Shown in pieces: positions 57,940-64,000 of a DNA stretch of 64,000 bases (the stretch's first letter is position 1; each line of letters begins with the position of its first letter). Source of the DNA: Jaltomata sinuosa (taxonomy: Eukaryota > Streptophyta > Magnoliopsida > Solanales > Solanaceae); contig QJPP01000468.1 of NCBI GenBank assembly GCA_003996215.1, forward strand, positions 124,001 to 188,000, written 5' to 3'. Under the pieces are notes generated by a model. That model worked only from the letters and a program-made list of their open reading frames with translations. It was not told the DNA's origin and did not search any database. The position numbers and the translations under genes were made by a program.

Positions 57940-58420
57940 CCGATCAAGTTAATAGATATAACCTTTGGAAATCATCTTTCTAGCCTTAAGGTAAGAGATA
58001 CATCGACCTACAGGCACTGAGGTACTACCCTTCCATTCTAAGACTGACTCATTTGGAAACTGGAACCGAACGACCCTAGTTCTGCAATCGACTAAGGCAT
58101 AAGAGAAATGTAACCAATCCATTCCTAGAATTATATCAAAGTCATTCATTTCTAACTCTACAAGATCAGTTGAGGTGACTTTATGGAAAACTGTGACAGG
58201 TCAATTTCTGTATACCCGTCTGGCTATAACTGGGTCACCAACTGGAGTAGAGACTGAGAAGGTTTCTGGGAGGATTTCTGGACTGACACCGAAGTTTACT
58301 GCTATATAAAGAGTTACAAAAGAAAGTGTAGCCCCTGGGTCTAACAATGCATAAACATCTAAATGGAAGACTTGTAACGTACCCGTGACCACATCGGGAG
58401 AATCCTCCTGGTCCTTTCAA
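57940..58420 (-). pseudogene. Protease of element C
   Basis: Minus strand. VYALLDPGATLSFVTLYIAV keeps the DPGA active site. The frame continues through SVSTPVGDPVIARRVYRN, one stop, then DLVELEMNDFDIILGMDWLHFSYALVDCRTRVV with the full family motif. The polyprotein reaches RT through a short linker with a stop and a substitution-rich patch (57800-57940). Confidence 0.85.
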
Positions 58421-59640
58421 GTATGAAGAGCATAGAGCCTATTTTGGCACTGACCACCACCTATACCAGGCGAGGCACCTTGCTGAAGCTGCTGTAGAAC
58501 TAGCCTGATTCTGTGGGCGAATATCCTTGCCCTTCTGAGAAATTGCTGGACAATCCCTCATCCTGTGGCCTGGCTTACCACACCCAAAAAAAATTCCACT
58601 GCCAGCCATACACTCACCAAGGTGGTTCCTACCACATTCCTACAAACTGGATGAGTACGCCCGCTAGTAACTGTAACTTGGCACTTAGAGTGTGGCGCTC
58701 TATCCCGCCTATCCTGCCTAGACTTAGGCACTGGAGCACTGGCAGAGGATGGGGATGGAGCTGAAGATTTTTGGCAGAACTGAGAGCGATTACCACCATC
58801 TGACCTCTGTTGAGAGTAGTTGAAGTCACCTGTTCTAGCCCTCTTACTGTCTCCTAACCTCTCTTTGATTTTCTCCTCCTTGATCTGCTGAGAATAAGTG
58901 ACCAACATGGAAAAGTCCATCTCCTTAACCAGCATCGCGGTCTTGCACTCCTTGACCACATCATCAGACACACCAAAAATGAACTTACTCATACGGGCCC
59001 TAGAGTCAGCTACTATCGCTGGAGCATACTTAGACAAATATGTAAATTTAGTGTGTAATCCTTCATACTCATCTCATTTTTCTTCAGGTTGATGAACGCT
59101 TGGACCTTGGCTTCCCAGAGCTCAATTGGGAAAAACTTTTCTAGAAATGCAGTCTTGAAGTGGTTCCAATCCACTGGACCTGCATTAGTACAACAGCATT
59201 CCTTCCATTGTTGATACCAAGTTTAAGCCACTCCCTTCAACTGATAGGCGGCAAAATCTGCACTCTTGACTGGAGTGACACCTATAATGTCCGTTACATT
59301 CTTTATATCATCAAGAAATTCTTAAGGATCCTCTTCTGACTTGGACCCATGAAACTATGGAGGGTAAATCTGAGTGAAGTCCCGGATTCTAGCTGCAGCA
59401 TTATTAGTCTGAGATAGAGCTGGTTCCCCAGCCGGTTGATTGACCTGTGCGATCATGGCTTGGGCAAGCACTTGAAATGTAGCCTTGAATTCGATATGCA
59501 TGACTTGCTCATTCAATGGGTCTGTGTGAGCTGTTGGTGCTGCTGATTCCTGGCGTTCGCTCTTCTGGGAAGAATTTTCACTAAAATGCGAAGAGCATGA
59601 GTTAGAAGGAGATTAAATAGAGTTCATACTCTATAGAACG
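58421..59640 (-). pseudogene. Gag of element C
   Basis: Minus strand. The capsid part (59500-59040) has QVLAQAMIAQVNQPAGEPAL, HGSKSEEDP, FLEKFFPIELWEAKVQAF and stops where CAG or TGG is expected. The open part 59037-58558 has MSKFIFGVSDDVVKECKTAM and IKEEKIKERLGDSKRARTGD, then a serine/proline linker. A nucleocapsid knuckle remnant (GGVW... VSQATG region, 58650-58558) is frameshifted. The family start ATG is near 59600 but is not clear. Confidence 0.82.
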
Positions 59641-59766
59641 AGCTGGAAAAGAAAGAAGGGAAGTTATTCCTAATAACATCTCATAGCTTCTCCCCTATAA
59701 GTGTGGTGCGCTTCACACCCATGAAGAAGACTCTACTTGATGCGGATTTCAGACATCCTAGGACAC

Positions 59767-59793
59767 TTAAACCTGATGCTCCAATTCCAAGTT
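59767..59793 (-). promoter_or_regulatory. Degenerate initiator-Met primer site of element C
   Basis: The minus strand after the LTR end reads AACTTGGAATTGGAGCATCAGG, comparable with AACATGGTATCAGAGCCAGG of element B but with several changes. Confidence 0.55.
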
Positions 59794-61996
59794 TGTCACA
59801 CCTCGAGGATACCCCGTAGATGCAACACAGTACTCAGAGTCACAAATGACCCCAAGCTAACCCATGGCATGGCATATCTATACAAGTTCAATTAAAACAT
59901 GCACTGCACGGAAGGTAAAAACAGTTTAATATCTGAAGTGAGGAAAAAACCAAAATATCTGAATATATAAAAATATCTGGAGTGTATAGTAATGATCGAA
60001 AACAACACTAACAACTCAAGATGAATCTAGTCTATGTCTGAAAGCCTCTAACTGATATGAGTTGCTGGGACATGCCCCCAGCTAACTCTAATAATTTGAA
60101 ACTGAAATATCATCCTTGCACTATGAGGACTCACCAATGAAGATGTTGAGTACAGACTGGAAGTCAAGCTATGCACGATCTGGATGTTGAGCGCCTGAAC
60201 CTATATCATAAAATGATGTAGCACAAAAGTATGCATCAGTACTTTGAATGTACTGAGTAGGCGCAATATGGGCTAAGATGAACAACATAACAACTGAACA
60301 TGGAAATGTTTATATACTGAAGCATAAACTAAAAGCGAAGCTGGATACAATGATCAAGTACTAACATGAATATAATATGCTAAACTGAATACTGAAAAAG
60401 ATACTGAGTACATGGTCAATGCAATATGAGTTTGACTATGGGAGATACTATTAACCGATATACCCTAAGCTGAGCTAACTATGGGGCCAACCTGTAACCC
60501 TGTATAGAAGGGTATTCATACCTTGCCAAGGTTATGAACAAGTCTGACGTGGATCCACTAAACTTATGTCCACAAGGGACAAAGGTAATCAGCCTAATCT
60601 GACAACTAACCCCTTTCTGACCTACGGTGGCGCCGTAGTTCTTGGACTTGGGGATTGCTACTAAAGGTCTCAGCCTAATCTGATAGCTAAGCCTTCATCC
60701 CCTTGTCCGCTCGATACTAAGTCTACGCCCAACTGAATATAAGCAATAAAAATGCAAGCGGAGATGCTGGATAGCTCAAATACTGCTAATTGTCTGAGAA
60801 TGCAATATACAAATACTGAAGATATGGCATTCAAATTCTGAAGCATGATTGTCTGACTAATCTACCTAGCAAGCATAATTTATGAAATACTGAAATTGAC
60901 ATAAGCTAGAGTTTTGGAGTTCTATATATGAAACTATACTAATTCTCCAAGAAACATGTAGTTAATACTAATACAACTATATCAACTGAATTACAATGAA
61001 TCCCTAAGATTTAGGAACCCTAGGTCTGAACAATTCATGGAGAAACTGAAGGACTGGCTGAATTCTAGGGACCTAATAGGTGAAAGTAACCCACTAGTAA
61101 AGTCCCACATACCTGGAGAATAACTACAGAGAAATCCTTTGGATTTTGTGGCTGAACCTAAAGAAGACCTCTGCTTGTTCTTGAGAGAAAACTGTCGCCT
61201 CTTTTGTCTCTTTTCTTTTAAATCTGGTGATTTTAGGAGAATAGATGTTTTAGGTAGTTTTTGACTAATAAACTAGGTTTAGAGTAGTCAAAACGTCAAA
61301 GCTTAGGCATTAAAAGAGGAAGGAAAAGTCCAGAATAGCCCTGGGAAATTTAAAAGAACTCTGCTGAAAATCGCAACTCAGGGATCACGGCTTGGTTGAT
61401 GGACCATAGTCCTGGATAACGTACCATCAACTGAGTCGTGGTCCTATCCAGGAGTCTTGGGGGTTCTATGATCTAAGGAAACCATGACTCCACAAGATGG
61501 ACAGTGCTTCTGAATGATGGTTCGTCGTGTGGCTCATGGTTCCTTGGACTTTAGCTGAGTGTGAGGATTCCACGAGTCAAAGATGGACCGTCATTCTGAA
61601 GTACGGTCCGTAGTTTGACTTGTGGTTTCAGGGATAAGAACTAAGGGGCCTATGATGTTTCTGATTCCACAAGTCCATAAGATGGACCATGGTTCTAAAC
61701 GACGGTTCATTATATGACCCGTGGTTGCTGATCCCTGAACTGATGATCCTCTGATTAAGGGAAACCACGAGTGACAGGACAGTCAGTGGTCCTGGACTAC
61801 GGTCCATGTTCTGACTCATGGTCCCTGGGACTTGAACTGGGGGCCTACTGGAAAGTGGGACTACGGTTGATACGACGAACCGTGGTTTCAAACTATGATC
61901 CGTGATCTTAACCATGGTTCCTGGAAACTTAAATTTTTCTGAAATTTTCCTATTGAGTACAGTCCAGTAGCTGGTTTCAGATCCTAGGGTGTTACA
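59794..61996 (-). mobile_element. Element C 5' LTR
   Basis: 2203 bases on the minus strand, from TGTAACACCCTAGG (61996) to CTCGAGGTGTGACA (59794). Flank AGTGG at 61997-62001 is the candidate target duplication, but its partner is lost. The palindrome tract is at 61380-61930 (CCATGG, ACCACGA and CGGTCCGTAG motifs). Homologous to 25829-27953. Confidence 0.87.
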
Positions 61997-62961
61997 AGTG
62001 GGTTGGCTGCTCAGACTATAATATCATCAACGTTGCTTATTATGTTTTACATTGCACCATTTTGTGTCTTATTCGAAGGGAGCCCCAACTAATTTATGGA
62101 TTAGTTTGATAGCTCGAGGGGGAGTTTTTCCTGTCATTAATCGTGACTATTTCCATGTTGTATTTTTGAAAATTCATCTATGTTTTGAATTTGAGTACGG
62201 TTTATGTTAGCTTGTTAGGATGACAATTTGTGGTGGCCATAATCTTCTATGGAACTTCCTTTCATCAAAATTGTATTTTAATGTATCAGATACCGAAATA
62301 TATTATTCAATACTTTAGTTTAACTCGATTAATAAGGCTCTTGAATTTTGATTGGTCAGGGAAGAAGGTGTCTATAAAAACTCAAAAATTATGTACTGAT
62401 TTTGTATTTCTTTTTCCACTTATATTGTTATGATTACAGTCTAATAAAGAAGGATGTGCATATTGTATTTTCTTTCTCTACTTATTTTTTTGTGGCTTCT
62501 CTCTATTAGACTTTTTTAATTTAATTTTCTAAATTTCATATTGTCATAAGTGTGTACTTTTATTTGGTCTCAAATTAGCCATTTGTGACTTTATTGAAAG
62601 TTTGCTAACTATTAACTAAAGATGAATTTATGATTGTCATAAGTCTGTATTTTTATTGTGCTCAAATTAGCCATATGTGACTTAATTGGAAGTTTGCTAA
62701 CTACAAACCAAAGTTCAAATTTTAGAGTTTGCTATATAACATGAATTAATTTTTAAACATTAAAATATGCCCCTCATTTGGTGTTTCTTGTCACGCTTTT
62801 AAAGATTTATTTATAATTATTGTATTTTATTATGCATTACACACATAAAATTTACATGGGACACGTGCAACGTATGTATATATATGTGTGTGCGCGCACG
62901 TGCGCGCGCGCATGTGTGTGTATATCCCAAAAAAAGGTACAAAACACAAAAATTGACCCAT
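61997..62961. other. AT-rich unique-looking DNA
   Basis: No gene recognised; all frames are short. Two similar phrases, AAGT(G/C)TGTA(C/T)TTTTATT followed by TCAAATTAGCCAT(T/A)TGTGACTT, occur at about 62548 and 62641, offset by 93 bases: a weak tandem repeat. Confidence 0.4.
62870..62925. repeat. 56-base alternating purine-pyrimidine tract
   Basis: Strict purine-pyrimidine alternation without a break, made of TA, TG and CG steps. It contains the perfect 16-bp palindrome GCGCGCACGTGCGCGC at 62892-62907. Confidence 0.9.
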
Positions 62962-63381
62962 AAATTCCCTCTGCCCCTACCTTACTATAGCTTGGTAGTT
63001 TTCACTGCATGTCTAGGGTTGAGCCCTGGGATTTGACGGCAGACATAAAAATCCACCTACAAACGCTTTACGCTCAATCATTCTGAATAACGCTTGCATC
63101 CTATGTATTATCCGACTGTAGGCACAAGAAATTCATGACATGTGGGCCTTCTACCTTCATGCAACATTGCTACATCAGGCTTTTGCCCATTGCAGAAAAT
63201 TCCCTATTGTTACCTCCCATAAGAGTCTGGGCCGTGTCTCAGTCTCAATGTGACTGATCATACTCTCAGACCAGCTATTGTTCATCACCTTGGTAAGATA
63301 TTGCCTCACCAACTAGCTAATTAGACGTGAACCCCTTCGACAGATTCCTCCTTTTGCTTCTTAGCCTACGGGGTATTAGCA
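62962..63381 (-). pseudogene. Nuclear copy of plastid 16S rRNA gene fragment
   Basis: The plus strand reads as the complement of plastid 16S rRNA: TTCCCTCTGCCCCTACC, TTGAGCCCTGGGATTTGACGG, GTCTGGGCCGTGTCTCAGTC, CACCAACTAGCTAAT and CCTACGGGGTATTAGCA are characteristic. Many transitions show old nuclear DNA of plastid origin. After GGCAC (63121-63125) about 55 bases of the gene are missing, and the sequence resumes at AAGAAATTCATGAC. It is not a functional rRNA. Confidence 0.9.
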
Positions 63382-63528
63382 ACAGCCAATAAGGATCTGT
63401 GTATATATATACCATCCAAGCATTGCATTATAGCATTTTTATTTTAGGCTCCACCCTAATTAGGTCTTAAATCAATATAAGTTATAATAATATTTTGATT
63501 GTCAATATTCGCACTTGGTGTGAGTTAG

Positions 63529-63596
63529 TCGATGCTTATTCCCCAAATACCATATTTGCTGCTTCTCCGGGAAAAGAAGTTCTTGACTCATGGGCC
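63529..63596 (-). pseudogene. Second plastid 16S rRNA fragment (supplies the missing piece)
   Basis: GAGTTAGTCGATGCTTATTCC...CTTCTCCGGGAAAAGAAGTTC...CATGGGCC is the plastid 16S segment lacking from the first fragment, in the same orientation. It overlaps that fragment by about 25 bases with different substitutions. It lies 147 bases to the right and abuts the SINE-like element at 63597. Confidence 0.85.
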
Positions 63597-63838
63597 CAGG
63601 GGAAGATTTAGGAAGGCTTGAGGGGTGTCACATGACACTGCTTCGTCGAAATTTTTTATTAAATATGTATATACAATTAAATAGCAGAAGCAAACATAGA
63701 CGATATATGCAATACGTGACACCCCATCAACCAATATTCTGCGTCGCTCAGTTGGTTTGGTGTTGCATTTCCACAGGCTTGGTTGTGGGTTCAAACCTAA
63801 GAAGCCTCATTTTGATGCATTTTTATATTATTTTTTTT
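63597..63838 (+). mobile_element. SINE-like element with tRNA-type boxes
   Basis: 63615-63640 has the phrase GGGGTGTCACATGACAC, echoed by GTGACACCCC at 63716-63725. GCGTCGCTCAGTTGGTT (63743-63759) fits an A box and GGGTTCAAACCT (63789-63800) a B box of an RNA polymerase III promoter. A T-rich stretch follows. It resembles a Solanaceae SINE, by memory only. The order and ends are uncertain. Confidence 0.5.
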
Positions 63839-63933
63839 CTTTAACCTTCTTCCACACCAATGAAATCGACTTTTCTATTTATTTTTTTTCCTTTAACCTT
63901 CTTCCACACCAATGAAATCGATCAAGAGATATT
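63830..63933. repeat. 52-bp tandem duplication
   Basis: Two adjacent copies of T-rich + CTTTAACCTTCTTCCACACC + AATGAAATCGA, the second offset by 52 bases, nearly identical. The remainder to 64000 shows nothing recognisable. Confidence 0.85.
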
Positions 63934-64000
63934 TGGAAATCAAATGAGTAATAAGTTATTTAGTAAGCATTAGGAACTTTGTATAAAAAAAGTTTAGTAC

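Larger units (their letters stand above)
47106..61996 (-). mobile_element. Family 3 element C (minus, interrupted by a family 4 element)
   Basis: Tekay/Del-like chromovirus with its 5' LTR (59794-61996), a degenerate primer site, gag, protease, RT, RNase H (59640-56589), then, after the inserted element 48758-56588, integrase and chromodomain (48757-47232). The 3' untranslated end is cut at about 47106 and the 3' LTR is missing. Coding is better preserved than in element B. Confidence 0.82.

Noticed and set aside
61997..62460. Possible 3' end of a host gene
   Set aside because: Only short frames and no recognisable domain or splice structure; not supportable from sequence alone.
62962..63381. 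A functional bacterial or organellar rRNA gene
   Set aside because: It is only a fragment with an internal deletion and many substitutions, embedded in nuclear-type DNA; plastid-derived nuclear DNA is the better explanation.
1..64000. A bacterial or phage system such as a defence island
   Set aside because: No operon structure, no ribosome sites, plant LTR elements with plant tRNA primer sites throughout.

Overview
The window is plant nuclear DNA. It is almost certainly from a large-genome Solanaceae species, of the Capsicum/Solanum kind. I judge this from the retroelement families, a LINE ORF1 with a DUF4283-type fold, a 'putative plant transposon protein' ORF, a plastid 16S rRNA insertion and a tRNA-like SINE segment. 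This is recognition from memory; no search was run. I recognise no intact host protein-coding gene. The window is a nest of decayed Ty3/gypsy LTR retrotransposons, as in pericentromeric or intercalary heterochromatin.

Four LTR families explain nearly everything. Family 1 (Athila/Tat-like, tRNA-Asp type primer site, minus strand) occupies about 541-5857. It carries a 2.3 kb tandem duplication of LTR + primer site + gag, and it lies within a family 2 LTR. Family 2 (Tekay/Del-like chromovirus, LTRs of about 3.6 kb) gives one full but dead element on the plus strand (10177-21812). On each side of it is an inverted, truncated LTR of the same family (5858-9221 and 22571-25828).

Family 3 (Tekay/Del-like chromovirus, LTRs of about 2.1-2.2 kb, initiator-Met primer site) gives three elements. 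A is minus and partial (25829-28339 plus 37626-38790). B is a complete plus-strand copy (28340-37625) inserted into A in opposite orientation, with a visible AATCT target duplication. C is minus (47106-48757 plus 56589-61996). Family 4 (LTRs with CCGCTATAGCGG palindromes) gives a 3' pol-LTR piece (38791-42636), an inverted LTR-integrase piece (42637-44945), and an element without gag or pol (48758-56588) inserted in C. That last element carries an antisense ORF.

Between 44946 and about 46400 lies a LINE ORF1 fragment. The right end (61997-64000) is AT-rich DNA with a 56-bp purine-pyrimidine alternating tract, two pieces of plastid 16S rRNA gene, a SINE-like element and a 52-bp tandem duplication.

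All gag/pol frames are broken by stops and frameshifts, and several catalytic residues are lost, so no autonomous copy remains. The most notable pattern is architectural. Every LTR family carries its own tract of short palindromes upstream of the presumed transcription start, and in three families a splice-donor-like site follows. The family 4 element without pol has an antisense plant-transposon ORF that lies among the same palindromes.
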